Assembly (NCBI GenBank): GCA_963972065.1
Contig: CAXAVJ010000063.1
Span: 1-20,940 of the forward strand
Origin: UBA1479 sp963972065
GTDB lineage: Bacteria > Pseudomonadota > Alphaproteobacteria > Rhodospirillales > Casp-alpha2
Direction: 5' to 3'
Length of the DNA stretch: 20,940 nucleotides
Part shown: piece by piece, positions 1-9,042 of the stretch
Position numbering within the stretch: the stretch's first letter is position 1
How the letters are laid out: each line of letters begins with the position of its first letter
Notes under the pieces: model-generated
The model's database searches: none
Seen by the model: the letters and a program-made list of their open reading frames with translations, nothing else
What the model was told of the DNA's origin: nothing
Translations under genes and position numbers: made by a program

Positions 1-1
1 G

Positions 2-1627
2 CCGGACCTGGACCGCCCCGGCCCCGATTTGTCGGCGGAACAGGCGGCCGCCGCCGATTCGCTGAGTGCGGCCGTGACCTCGGGCTTTTCCGTTCAGGTT
101 CTGGAAGGCGTGCCCGGGTCGGGCAAGACCGAGGTTTATCTGCAGGCCGTGGCGGAAGCGGTCGCGCGCGGCCGCCAGGTGTTGGTGCTGCTGCCGGAAA
201 TCGCCCTGTCGGCGCAATGGCTGGAACGCTTCCAGGCCAGGTTCGGCGGGGAGCCGGCGCTGTGGCATTCCGAGGTGACGCAAGCGCAAAAGCGCGAGAC
301 CTGGCGCCATGTGGCGCTGGGTCAGGCCGACGTGGTGGTGGGTGCCCGCTCGGCCCTGTTCCTGCCGTTCCGGGATTTGGGGCTGATCATCATCGACGAG
401 GAGCACGACGGCTCCTTCAAACAGGAGGAAGGCGTCGTCTACAACGCCCGCGACATGGCCGTGGTGCGGGCCCGGATGGGCCGCATCCCCGTGGTCCTGG
501 TCTCGGCAACGCCGTCCCTGGAAACCCAGGCTAACGTGGACCGGGGCCGCTACGTCCACCTGCACCTGCCGGCCCGCCACGGCGGCGCCGACCTGCCCGA
601 TGTCGACCTGATCAACATGACCAAGACGCCGCCGCAGCGGGGCCAGTGGTTGTCGCCACCGCTGCGCGAGGCCGTCACGGCGACGATCGCGCGCGGCGAG
701 CAGGCCCTGCTGTTCCTCAACCGCCGGGGCTACGCCCCGCTGACCCTGTGCCGGACCTGCGGCCATCGCCTGCAATGCCCGCAATGCACGGCCTGGCTGG
801 TCGAACACCGGCTGCTCGGGCGCCTGCAATGCCACCATTGCGGCTACCAGATGGCCCCGCCCCCCGCCTGTCCGGAATGCGGGACGGAGGACAGCCTGGT
901 GCCCTGCGGGCCGGGGGTCGAGCGCCTGGAGGAAGAGGTCCGCGCCCTCTACCCCGACGCCCGCATCGCCATGGCGACCTCGGACAATCTGTACAACCAG
1001 CGCACGGCGCGCGAGTTCGTTCACCGCATCGAGGCCCATGAGATCGACCTGATCATCGGCACCCAGATCGTCGCCAAGGGCTACCATTTCCCGCTGCTGA
1101 CCCTGGTCGGCGTGGTCGACGCGGACTTGGGATTATCCGGCGGCGACCTGCGGGCGGCGGAGCGCACCTATCAGTTGCTTTACCAGGTCGCCGGGCGGGC
1201 CGGGCGGGCGGACCGCCCGGGCCGGGTGTTGATTCAGACCTTCATGCCCGAACACCCGGTGATGGACGCGATTCTGAAGGGCGACCGCGCGGCCTTCCTG
1301 GCCGCCGAGGCCAAGGGCCGCGAAGAGGCCCGCATGCCGCCCTACGGCCGCCTGGTCGGCGTGGTGGTGTCGGGCACGGACGAGGCCGCGGTCGATGCCG
1401 GGGCCCGCGCGCTGGGCCGGACCGCCCCACAGGGGGCCGATATTCAGGTCCTGGGCCCGGCACCTGCGCCGCTCGCCATGATCCGAGGCCGCCACCGCCG
1501 GCGCCTGTTGTTGAAGGCCGGGCGCGGCACGGCGGTACAGCCCCTGGTGCGGGCCTGGATCAAACGCGCCAGTATTCCGAAAAAGGTTCGCGTACTGATC
1601 GACATCGATCCTTATTCCTTCATGTGA
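2..1627 (+). CDS. priA: Primosomal replication-restart helicase PriA (5' end outside window)
   Basis: PriA is a 3'-to-5' superfamily 2 DNA helicase that binds abandoned replication forks and reloads the replisome. The reading frame is open from base 2, so the gene starts upstream; about 540 codons are present of a protein that usually has about 730 residues, and the N-terminal DNA-binding part is missing only because of the window edge. Visible motifs are the Walker A loop GVPGSGKT (nt 107-130), the DEEH box (nt 395-406), and the paired zinc-binding cysteines CRTC, CPQC, CHHC and CPEC (about nt 750-880) that mark PriA among helicases. Further on are IIGTQIVAKGYHFP (motif V region) and the QVAGRAGR motif VI near nt 1183. 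It ends with TGA, and the atp operon follows on the same strand after 255 bases, a neighbourhood I recall from other alphaproteobacteria. I see no frameshift. Confidence 0.96.
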   Translation, partial: PDLDRPGPDLSAEQAAAADSLSAAVTSGFSVQVLEGVPGSGKTEVYLQAVAEAVARGRQVLVLLPEIALSAQWLERFQARFGGEPALWHSEVTQAQKRETWRHVALGQADVVVGARSALFLPFRDLGLIIIDEEHDGSFKQEEGVVYNARDMAVVRARMGRIPVVLVSATPSLETQANVDRGRYVHLHLPARHGGADLPDVDLINMTKTPPQRGQWLSPPLREAVTATIARGEQALLFLNRRGYAPLTLCRTCGHRLQCPQCTAWLVEHRLLGRLQCHHCGYQMAPPPACPECGTEDSLVPCGPGVERLEEEVRALYPDARIAMATSDNLYNQRTAREFVHRIEAHEIDLIIGTQIVAKGYHFPLLTLVGVVDADLGLSGGDLRAAERTYQLLYQVAGRAGRADRPGRVLIQTFMPEHPVMDAILKGDRAAFLAAEAKGREEARMPPYGRLVGVVVSGTDEAAVDAGARALGRTAPQGADIQVLGPAPAPLAMIRGRHRRRLLLKAGRGTAVQPLVRAWIKRASIPKKVRVLIDIDPYSFM

Positions 1628-1628
1628 C

Positions 1629-1647
1629 CGGCCCCGTGATCGGGCCG
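1629..1647 (+). terminator. GC-rich hairpin just after priA
   Basis: A perfect six-base-pair stem, CGGCCC with GGGCCG around a 7-nt loop, begins two bases after the priA stop. No T-run follows directly, so a classical intrinsic terminator is not shown; it may be a weak terminator or an RNA 3'-end stabiliser. Confidence 0.3.
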
Positions 1648-1693
1648 CTCATCAGGCTTAAAAATTGCCCCGAAACGGGCCCAATCCGGGGTC

Positions 1694-1710
1694 TTTCACA
1701 GTCTGTGAAA
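1694..1710. promoter_or_regulatory. 17-bp palindrome upstream of the atp operon
   Basis: TTTCACAG-T-CTGTGAAA is a perfect inverted repeat with 8-base arms around one central base. Outer arms CCGGG (1686-1690) and CCCGG (1714-1718) extend the symmetry. The compact DNA symmetry with a single central base suits a dimeric regulator's operator better than an RNA hairpin. The half-sites resemble the TGTGA/TCACA words of CRP/FNR-type sites, but in inverted order, so no family is assigned. Confidence 0.35.
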
Positions 1711-1728
1711 AAACCCGGGCGACTCTGG

Positions 1729-1757
1729 TTGCATGCGCGAAACCTCTGTGGTAGGAC
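1729..1757 (+). promoter_or_regulatory. Weak candidate sigma70 promoter for atpH
   Basis: TTGCAT (1729-1734) and TAGGAC (1752-1757) are separated by 17 bases. Each matches the consensus at only about half its positions, so this is a tentative call. It is the best-spaced pair I found in the 255-base gap, and it would give a leader of roughly 120 bases containing the alternative hairpins listed next. Confidence 0.2.
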
Positions 1758-1772
1758 TGGCCGCGCTTTCCA

Positions 1773-1848
1773 GGCGGGGCCCGCCGGAATTGGCGGGATT
1801 ACGGCTGTTTTTTAGGCGCAATCCCTGTCCGAAACCGGCATCTCAGGG
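1773..1848 (+). promoter_or_regulatory. Chain of mutually exclusive hairpin arms in the atp leader
   Basis: Five short arms can pair in competing ways: GGCGGG (1773-1778), CCCGCC (1780-1785), GGCGGGATT (1792-1800), AATCCCTG (1820-1827) and CAGGG (1844-1848). Arm 2 pairs with arm 3 over 6 bp, arm 3 with arm 4 over 6 bp (GGGATT/AATCCC), and arm 4 with arm 5 over 5 bp, each pairing excluding the next. A T6 run (1808-1813) lies in the loop of the third-fourth pairing. This resembles an attenuator layout, but such short GC-rich complementarity can arise by chance. Confidence 0.25.
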
Positions 1849-1882
1849 TCCGTAAAAAAAACTTAATCAAGGGGTTTCCCAG

Positions 1883-2434
1883 GTGTCATCGGATATCGCA
1901 GGCGCTTCCGGCCTTGCAGGTCGCTACGCGACCGCCCTGTACGAATTGGCCGCGGCCGACAAGCAACTGGACACGGTCGCCCAGGACATGGCCGCGATCC
2001 GCGACATGGTCGATGAAAGTGCCGATCTGGCGCGCCTGATCCGCTCCCCCGTCATCGCCCGCGACAGCCAGATCGCCGCCATGGACGCGATCCTGACCAA
2101 GGTCGGGATTTCCGAGCTGACCAAGCATTTCGTCGGTGTCGTCGCGCAGAACCGCCGGTTGTTCGCGCTGACCGCCATGATCAAGCAGTTTCAAGGCATC
2201 TTGGCCCAGCATCGGGGTGAAATGACCGCCGAGGTCACGTCCGCCCAGGCGCTGAGCGACAAGCAGCGTCAAGCGATCGAGGATGGATTGAAAAAGGCCA
2301 TGGGCACGAAAGTAGCCGTGGACGCCCGGGTTGACGAAGACCTTCTGGGCGGCCTCGTGGTCAAAATCGGCTCACGCATGATCGATTCCTCGATCAAAAC
2401 CAAACTTCAGCAACTTCGCTTAAGCATGCGATAA
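1883..2434 (+). CDS. atpH: F1F0-ATP synthase subunit delta (OSCP-type)
   Basis: The delta subunit caps the F1 alpha/beta hexamer and ties it to the peripheral stalk of the membrane part. The 183-residue length is normal. The C-terminal half holds the conserved stretch around VTSAQALSD followed by VDEDLLGGLVVKIGSRMIDSS, typical of delta/OSCP proteins, and the N-terminal half is alpha-helical. The start is GTG at 1883, chosen because AAGGGG (1869-1874) stands 8 bases before it and the protein then begins at the usual point. It is the first gene of a five-gene F1 operon, with atpA 15 bases downstream. The F0 genes are absent, as is normal in alphaproteobacteria, where they form a separate cluster. 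Confidence 0.96.
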   Translation: MSSDIAGASGLAGRYATALYELAAADKQLDTVAQDMAAIRDMVDESADLARLIRSPVIARDSQIAAMDAILTKVGISELTKHFVGVVAQNRRLFALTAMIKQFQGILAQHRGEMTAEVTSAQALSDKQRQAIEDGLKKAMGTKVAVDARVDEDLLGGLVVKIGSRMIDSSIKTKLQQLRLSMR

Positions 2435-2449
2435 GAGGGGATCCCGACA

Positions 2450-3985
<1,536 letters not shown>

Positions 3986-4039
3986 GCGTCGGGATCGGTT
4001 ATCAGCCCAACCTGACGGACAAACGGGGAAAGCGCTTTC

Positions 4040-4927
4040 ATGCCTTCGCTTAAGGATCTGAAAATCCGGATCAACAGCGTCAAGTCGACGCAGAAGATCA
4101 CATCGGCCATGAAGATGGTGGCGGCGGCCAAGCTGCGCCGTGCCCAGGAAGGTGCCGAGGCCGCCCGCCCCTATGCCCAGCGCATGGAGGGCATGGTGGC
4201 GGCCATCGGTGCGTCGATCGGCGATCCCACGGGGGCTCCCCGGATGCTGTCCGGCACCGGGGCGTCGGACGTGCATCTGCTTGTCGCCTGTACCGCCGAC
4301 CGCGGCCTGTGCGGCGGCTTCAACGGCACCATCGTACGGGAAACGCGCGCCACGGCCCGCCGCCTGAAGGCCGACGGCAAGACCGTGAAAATCATCTGTG
4401 TCGGCAAGAAAGCGCGTGACCTTCTGAAGCGCGACATGGCATCCGACATCGTCGACACCTTTGAAGGCATCGGCCGGCGCGGCGTCAAATACGACGAGGC
4501 AGAGGCCGTCGCCAATAAGGTCACCCAGATGTTCGACGCCGGCGAATTCGACGTCTGCACCGTGATCTTCAACCGCTTCCAGTCGGCGATGACCCAGATC
4601 ATCACCAAACAGCAGGTCATTCCCTTCCAGCTGCCGGAAGGTGGCGAAGAGGAAAAGTCCAGCGGCCCGTCCCCGGTCTATCTGTACGAGCCGGAAGAAC
4701 AGGAAATCCTCGCCGACCTGCTGCCCCGCAACATGGCGGTGCAGCTGTTCCAGGCGTTTCTCGAAAGTTCGGCCTCCGAACACGGGGCGCGCATGACCGC
4801 CATGGACAGCGCAACGCGCAACGCCGGCGACATGATCAACAACCTGACGTTGACCTATAACCGGACGCGTCAGGCCGTCATCACCAAAGAACTCATCGAA
4901 ATCATCTCTGGCGCGGAAGCGCTTTAG
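4040..4927 (+). CDS. atpG: F1F0-ATP synthase subunit gamma
   Basis: Gamma is the central rotating shaft of F1; its N- and C-terminal helices form a coiled coil inside the alpha/beta ring. At 295 residues it has the normal bacterial length. The N-terminal helix (LKDLKIRINSVKSTQKITSAM) and the C-terminal signature ITKELIEIISGA are both intact, so the shaft is complete. The ATG at 4040 is preceded by GGGGAAAG. The gap to atpA is 54 bases and the gap to atpD is 29 bases. Confidence 0.97.
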   Translation: MPSLKDLKIRINSVKSTQKITSAMKMVAAAKLRRAQEGAEAARPYAQRMEGMVAAIGASIGDPTGAPRMLSGTGASDVHLLVACTADRGLCGGFNGTIVRETRATARRLKADGKTVKIICVGKKARDLLKRDMASDIVDTFEGIGRRGVKYDEAEAVANKVTQMFDAGEFDVCTVIFNRFQSAMTQIITKQQVIPFQLPEGGEEEKSSGPSPVYLYEPEEQEILADLLPRNMAVQLFQAFLESSASEHGARMTAMDSATRNAGDMINNLTLTYNRTRQAVITKELIEIISGAEAL

Positions 4928-4956
4928 AATGTCCGTTTAACGGGAGCTAGAAGACT

Positions 4957-6381
4957 ATGGCTACGAACAGTGTTGGTAAGGTGACCCAGGTTCTGGGCGC
5001 CGTGGTGGACGTACAGTTCTCGGGCGACCTGCCCGCGATTCTGAACGCCCTGCATGTGAAACTCGGCGACCGGGTTCTGGTCCTGGAAGTGGCGCAGCAC
5101 CTGGGTGAAAACACGGTGCGCACCGTCGCCATGGACACCACGGACGGCCTGCAGCGCGGCACCGAAGTCACCGACACGGGCGACAGCATCACCGTTCCCG
5201 TCGGGCCGGAAACGCTCGGCCGCATCATGAACGTGATCGGCGACCCCGTGGACGAACGCGGCCCTGTCGTCACTAAGATGAAGATGCCGATCCACCGTTC
5301 GGCCCCGGAATTCCATGAACAGTCGACGGAAACGGAAATTCTGACCACGGGCATCAAGGTCGTCGACCTGATCGCGCCCTACTCCAAGGGTGGTAAGATC
5401 GGCCTGTTCGGCGGCGCCGGCGTGGGCAAGACGGTGCTGATCATGGAACTGATCAACAACGTCGCCAAGGGCCACGGCGGATATTCCGTGTTCGCCGGGG
5501 TCGGCGAGCGCACCCGCGAAGGCAACGACCTGTACCACGAAATGATCGAATCGGGCGTTATCGACCTGGAAGGCGGCAATTCCAAGGCCGCCCTCGTCTA
5601 CGGTCAGATGAACGAACCCCCGGGGGCCCGCTCCCGCGTGGCGCTGACCGGCCTGACCCAGGCGGAATATTTCCGCGATGAGGAAGGCCAGGACGTGCTG
5701 CTGTTCATCGATAACATCTTCCGTTTCACCCAGGCCGGCTCGGAAGTGTCGGCGCTGTTGGGCCGCATTCCTTCCGCCGTGGGCTATCAGCCGACGCTGG
5801 CCACGGACATGGGCGCCCTGCAGGAACGCATCACCTCGACCAAGAAGGGCTCGATCACGTCCGTGCAGGCCATTTACGTGCCGGCCGACGATTTGACCGA
5901 CCCGGCGCCCGCGACGTCCTTCGCGCACCTTGATGCGACGACCGTTCTGTCGCGCCAGATCGCGGAACTGGGCATCTATCCGGCCGTCGATCCGCTCGAC
6001 TCGACTTCGCGCATCCTTGATCCGCGCATCATCGGTGACGAGCATTACGGCGTCGCCACGAAGGTTCAGCAGACCCTGCAGACCTACAAGTCCCTGCAGG
6101 ACATCATCGCCATTCTGGGCATGGACGAACTGTCGGAAGAAGACAAACAGACCGTCTCCCGCGCCCGCAAGATCCAGCGCTTCCTCAGCCAGCCCTTCCA
6201 CGTCGCCGAAGTGTTCACCGGCACGCCGGGCGTTCTGGTGTCGCTCGAAGACACCATCAAGGGCTTCAAGGGCATCGTCGAGGGCGAATACGACCATCTG
6301 CCGGAATCGGCGTTCTACATGGTCGGCACCATCGACGAAGCCATCGAGAAAGCCAAACGCATGGCGGCGGAAGCGGCCTAA
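4957..6381 (+). CDS. atpD: F1F0-ATP synthase subunit beta
   Basis: The beta subunit carries the catalytic sites for ATP synthesis and hydrolysis. The 474-residue protein has the P-loop GGAGVGKT at residues 152-159, GERTREGNDLY with the catalytic glutamate near residue 182, the signature PAVDPLDSTS near residue 345, and the DELSEED loop near residue 390 that contacts gamma and epsilon. The ribosome site GGGAG lies just upstream of the ATG at 4957. Sequence and length are ordinary for the family. Confidence 0.98.
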   Translation: MATNSVGKVTQVLGAVVDVQFSGDLPAILNALHVKLGDRVLVLEVAQHLGENTVRTVAMDTTDGLQRGTEVTDTGDSITVPVGPETLGRIMNVIGDPVDERGPVVTKMKMPIHRSAPEFHEQSTETEILTTGIKVVDLIAPYSKGGKIGLFGGAGVGKTVLIMELINNVAKGHGGYSVFAGVGERTREGNDLYHEMIESGVIDLEGGNSKAALVYGQMNEPPGARSRVALTGLTQAEYFRDEEGQDVLLFIDNIFRFTQAGSEVSALLGRIPSAVGYQPTLATDMGALQERITSTKKGSITSVQAIYVPADDLTDPAPATSFAHLDATTVLSRQIAELGIYPAVDPLDSTSRILDPRIIGDEHYGVATKVQQTLQTYKSLQDIIAILGMDELSEEDKQTVSRARKIQRFLSQPFHVAEVFTGTPGVLVSLEDTIKGFKGIVEGEYDHLPESAFYMVGTIDEAIEKAKRMAAEAA

Positions 6382-6412
6382 GGACCTGGTGCTGACAAAG
6401 GACATCCGATAA

Positions 6413-6814
6413 ATGGCCGATACGATCCAATTCGATCTGGTTTCGCCGACAAAATTGGTGGCGTCGCAGGCCGTGGACATGGTCGTCGTCCCCGGCGGCG
6501 AAGGCGACCTGGGTGTCCTGCCCGGCCACTCGCTGCTGATCGGCACCGTGCGCCCCGGCGTCATCGACATCCACGAAGGCGGCAAGGTAACCAATCGCAT
6601 CTTCGTCGCCGGCGGGTTCGTCGAAGTCAATCCGGAAACCTGCACGGTTCTGGTCGAAGAAGCGACGGCCGTCGCCGACATCGACAAGGCGGCCGCCAGC
6701 CAGCGCCTGCAAGACGCACAGAAGGCCCTCGCCGACGCCGGTGACGCCAAGGCGAAATCCGCCGCCGAGGGCGAAGTGAAGGTCGCCGAGGCGATGATCG
6801 CCGCAGCCGGCTGA
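6413..6814 (+). CDS. atpC: F1F0-ATP synthase subunit epsilon
   Basis: Epsilon binds the foot of gamma and can restrain ATP hydrolysis. The 133-residue protein has the N-terminal beta-sandwich (DLVSPTKLVASQAVDMVVVPGGEGDLGVLPGHS) and a short helical C-terminal part rich in Ala, Lys and Asp. The operon order atpD-atpC is standard. It is the last gene of the operon, and the strong hairpin-plus-T-run terminator begins 20 bases after its stop. Confidence 0.96.
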   Translation: MADTIQFDLVSPTKLVASQAVDMVVVPGGEGDLGVLPGHSLLIGTVRPGVIDIHEGGKVTNRIFVAGGFVEVNPETCTVLVEEATAVADIDKAAASQRLQDAQKALADAGDAKAKSAAEGEVKVAEAMIAAAG

Positions 6815-6834
6815 CCAGGTCTTCACCGAGTTAG

Positions 6835-6865
6835 AAAAAGCGCCGCGGTTTGCGGCGCTTTTTTT
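6835..6865 (+). terminator. Intrinsic terminator of the atp operon
   Basis: AAAAAGCGCCGC (6835-6846), a GGTTT loop, then GCGGCGC and seven T's. The seven GC pairs are extended by A-T pairs, and the A-run upstream means it can also work on the opposite strand. It lies 20 bases after the atpC stop. Confidence 0.92.
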
Positions 6866-6934
6866 ATGCGCCATATTCCACCACGCGAGACACGCCGGCC
6901 GCCGGCGCCCGGGTTCGAATAAGAGGCCCCTCTA

Positions 6935-6960
6935 CTAGAGCCTATCATCTTGATACGGAA
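6935..6960 (+). repeat. Left terminal inverted repeat of the MITE
   Basis: These 26 bases are perfectly complementary to 7161-7186. The match ends inward at GCG against TCA (as read from the right end) and outward at the CTAG. Confidence 0.9.
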
Positions 6961-7160
6961 GCGGCTGAGATCGGTTGACCGGGTTTCCGGATAGGAGAGG
7001 ACGTGACGGCGATGCGGGGCATCGGCGAGCGGCCTCGACGACGCCGGAAGCCCGGACAACCGACCGCAGCGCTCTGGCGGCGTCAGACGGCGCTTCCGAT
7101 GACACCGCATCGCTGCGCGCCGCCTTCCTGGCCAGAACACGTCCTCCGCCGTCTCAGTGA

Positions 7161-7186
7161 TTCCGTATCAAGATGATAGGCTCTAG
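7161..7186 (-). repeat. Right terminal inverted repeat of the MITE
   Basis: Exact reverse complement of 6935-6960. Its outer CTAG supplies or coincides with the TAG stop (7185-7183) of the minus-strand TpsB gene. The junction reads GGCTCTAGAGCC, itself palindromic. Confidence 0.9.
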
Positions 7187-8865
7187 AGCCCTGCCCCCAG
7201 CGAGAACAGAACCCGCAAATCCTTGTCGGCCTCGGTCGAGACTTCGTGGTTAAGCGGCTTGGCCACCTGCATATCGGCATAGAACCCCTTGGCGAAACTT
7301 CCCCGCACCCCCATCCCGGCCGACGTCAGCGCCTGACGGCCGGCGCCCTCGTTCCACACGAAACCGCCGTCATAGAACGCGTAGACGTCGAAACTGTCGA
7401 TCCAGTCGGCAGGGTTTTTGCCGGTGTAACGCAGTTCCAGCGCCCCCGCGGCGCCCCGGTCTCCGACAAGCTCGCCATAATCGTAGGCACGGCCATATTG
7501 ACTGCCGCCAAGAGAGAATTCCGCCGCCGTCAGAAGCGGTTGATTGGCCCATTGGCCCTTGACCTGCGCATAAAGGCCGAAGCCGCCCCACAGCTTTTGC
7601 ATGCGGCGAATCTCGATTGTCACCTTGTCGAAGGTCGCCTTACCGTCGGATCGCGACAACTGACCGCTACCGGGGTTGGATGCGCCCAGGATGTCCAGGC
7701 CGCGGGCGTAGACGGCCTTGGCGTAGAAATCCCCGTTGAGAAGCTTCGCGCGATAATACTCCAGACCGAGCCGGGCCATGCGGTTCCGATCCTCGTAACT
7801 GGTCGCGCCGAACGTGTCTTCGTTCACGTTGTAGATATCGAACTCGCCGCTCGCCCACAGGCTGTCCTGGCGGGTTCGCAGGATCGGATGACGCAGGGAC
7901 AGTTGCATGCGCCGGCTGTCCGATTCTGTTTCGCTGGCGGCCAGGCTGCCGCCGGCATCGACCTTGCTGCCCGACAGGGTCACTTCGCCGACGGTGCCCC
8001 AACCGCCCAAGGGTCGTGACCATTTCACCTGGCCATAAAGCAGTTCGCGGGGGGTGTCGGGGATGGTGAACAAACCGAACTGCAGCCTGTCGCCCGTGGC
8101 GAGCAGCCCGTTGGCCGAGGCCGAGGCCCAAGCTTGCAGACGTCCCGACGACGGCGTGCCCCGGTTATCGACATAGAGGTCCGCGTTGACCCCGGTTTCC
8201 TCCAACACGAGGTTCAGAACCTTGGCGGCCGGCTCATCGCCATCGCCGACGCTGGCATCGGCGACGGTGATGCCGGGAAGGTCGTTAACGAGCAGCATGG
8301 CGCGTTCGATGGTTTCCAGGCGCACAGGCTTTTCCGCCAGAACCGGCGCCATATAGGCTGCGATAATTCCGCTTTTTCGGCCTGTGCCACCGTAATCAAT
8401 GCGCGCGACATACCCTTCGGTGACGCGGATCTTCAATACGCCGGCCAAAACATCCTGCGCCGGAACGTCGGCCTGTGAAAAAACGTAGCCGGCGTCGTGG
8501 TACGCCTGGGTGATCGACCGGGCAATTTCCTGAACCTCGACCTCCGTCACCTTGCGGGCGAGGTACTTGCCGTATAGCGGCGCCAGGGATGCCCGCGTAA
8601 AGACCGTCGCGCCATCGATGACGACGGCGCTGAGCACGAACGAGAACGTATCCCTGATCGGCGTGATCTGGGAGGGCGGTAAAACCTCGAGATGCGGCTG
8701 CAATGTCTGGGGCCGGCGCGGCTGCTGATCATCGATGCGCTGTTCAATCTGCGTCGGGTCGGACGCCGTCGTCGCGGACTGGGCGACACCGTAACCGGGC
8801 CGACCGAAGGTCGCCGCGGCGACCACGCAAAACGCCAGTCCCGCACGCCGCGAAACGCCGGTCAT
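7183..8865 (-). CDS. TpsB/ShlB/FhaC-family outer-membrane two-partner secretion transporter
   Basis: The 560-residue protein fits the TpsB branch of the Omp85 superfamily, barrels that move a partner exoprotein or other substrate across the outer membrane. Residues 1-29 form a signal peptide (hydrophobic core, cleavage likely near VAQS). A proline- and glutamine-rich linker follows (about 35-65), then two POTRA-like repeats (about 74-152 and 153-225, the first with DAGYVFSQADVPAQDVLAGVLKIRVTEGYV) and a beta-barrel (226-560). FSLGGSQYGRAYDYGE (450-465) occupies the place of the conserved VRGY loop, with YGRAYD replacing it. No TpsA exoprotein gene is next to it. The protein ends ...SLGAGL without the usual terminal aromatic residue. 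The stop codon lies in the MITE end. It is transcribed divergently from the FecR-domain gene. The family call is firm, the substrate unknown. Confidence 0.88.
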   Translation of the reverse strand: MTGVSRRAGLAFCVVAAATFGRPGYGVAQSATTASDPTQIEQRIDDQQPRRPQTLQPHLEVLPPSQITPIRDTFSFVLSAVVIDGATVFTRASLAPLYGKYLARKVTEVEVQEIARSITQAYHDAGYVFSQADVPAQDVLAGVLKIRVTEGYVARIDYGGTGRKSGIIAAYMAPVLAEKPVRLETIERAMLLVNDLPGITVADASVGDGDEPAAKVLNLVLEETGVNADLYVDNRGTPSSGRLQAWASASANGLLATGDRLQFGLFTIPDTPRELLYGQVKWSRPLGGWGTVGEVTLSGSKVDAGGSLAASETESDSRRMQLSLRHPILRTRQDSLWASGEFDIYNVNEDTFGATSYEDRNRMARLGLEYYRAKLLNGDFYAKAVYARGLDILGASNPGSGQLSRSDGKATFDKVTIEIRRMQKLWGGFGLYAQVKGQWANQPLLTAAEFSLGGSQYGRAYDYGELVGDRGAAGALELRYTGKNPADWIDSFDVYAFYDGGFVWNEGAGRQALTSAGMGVRGSFAKGFYADMQVAKPLNHEVSTEADKDLRVLFSLGAGL

Positions 8866-8972
8866 GAGCCCCGCCGGCGAATGGCGGAACCCGGTCGCGC
8901 GGGGCGTTTCAACATATCGGGCAATTCGTCCTCACATACCAAAGGCCATGTTGCATCCCATGAGTATGATGG

Positions 8973-8988
8973 TTAACATGAATTTAAC
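8973..8988. promoter_or_regulatory. Perfect CtrA-type box (TTAA-N7-TTAAC)
   Basis: TTAACATGAATTTAAC matches the alphaproteobacterial CtrA consensus TTAA-N7-TTAAC at every defined position. A third TTAAC half-site follows at 9002-9006. The box is 126 bases upstream of the FecR-domain start and 107 bases upstream of the TpsB start, so it could serve either. The local AT richness raises the odds of a chance match. Confidence 0.5.
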
Positions 8989-9042
8989 AAATATTAAAAA
9001 ATTAACAATATCAATGCTCTTTGGTGAAATAATAGGACTATT

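Larger units (their letters stand above)
6935..7186. mobile_element. 252-bp MITE-like non-autonomous element
   Basis: The element is bounded by 26-bp perfect inverted repeats (6935-6960 and 7161-7186) that begin CTAGAGCCTATCATC. Similarity continues imperfectly inward, with CTGAG present near both inner edges. The outermost CTAG, or the TA inside it (6936-6937 and 7184-7185), could be the duplicated target. A TA duplication would suit an IS630/Tc1-like transposase and a YTAR duplication an IS5-like one; I cannot decide which. The roughly 200-bp interior encodes no recognisable transposase, only short composition-driven open frames, so the element would need a transposase supplied from elsewhere. 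It sits between the atpC terminator and the 3' end of the TpsB gene, and its right end covers that gene's stop codon. Confidence 0.82.

Noticed and set aside
1624..1815. 63-codon open frame after priA
   Set aside because: It overlaps the priA stop and the leader hairpins and has no ribosome site or recognisable features.
6908..6922. tRNA-like T-loop word (GGGTTCGAA) between the atp terminator and the MITE
   Set aside because: The downstream bases do not pair to close a T-stem and no anticodon arm or acceptor stem is present, so there is no tRNA here.
6823..7140. Open frames inside the MITE as a transposase remnant
   Set aside because: They are short, have no DDE or helix-turn-helix pattern and span the inverted repeat into flanking DNA.
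7183..7190. Idea that the MITE truncated the TpsB protein
   Set aside because: Rebuilding the empty site with either a TA or a CTAG duplication leaves the same CTC TAG ending, so the insertion did not change the reading frame as far as the sequence shows.
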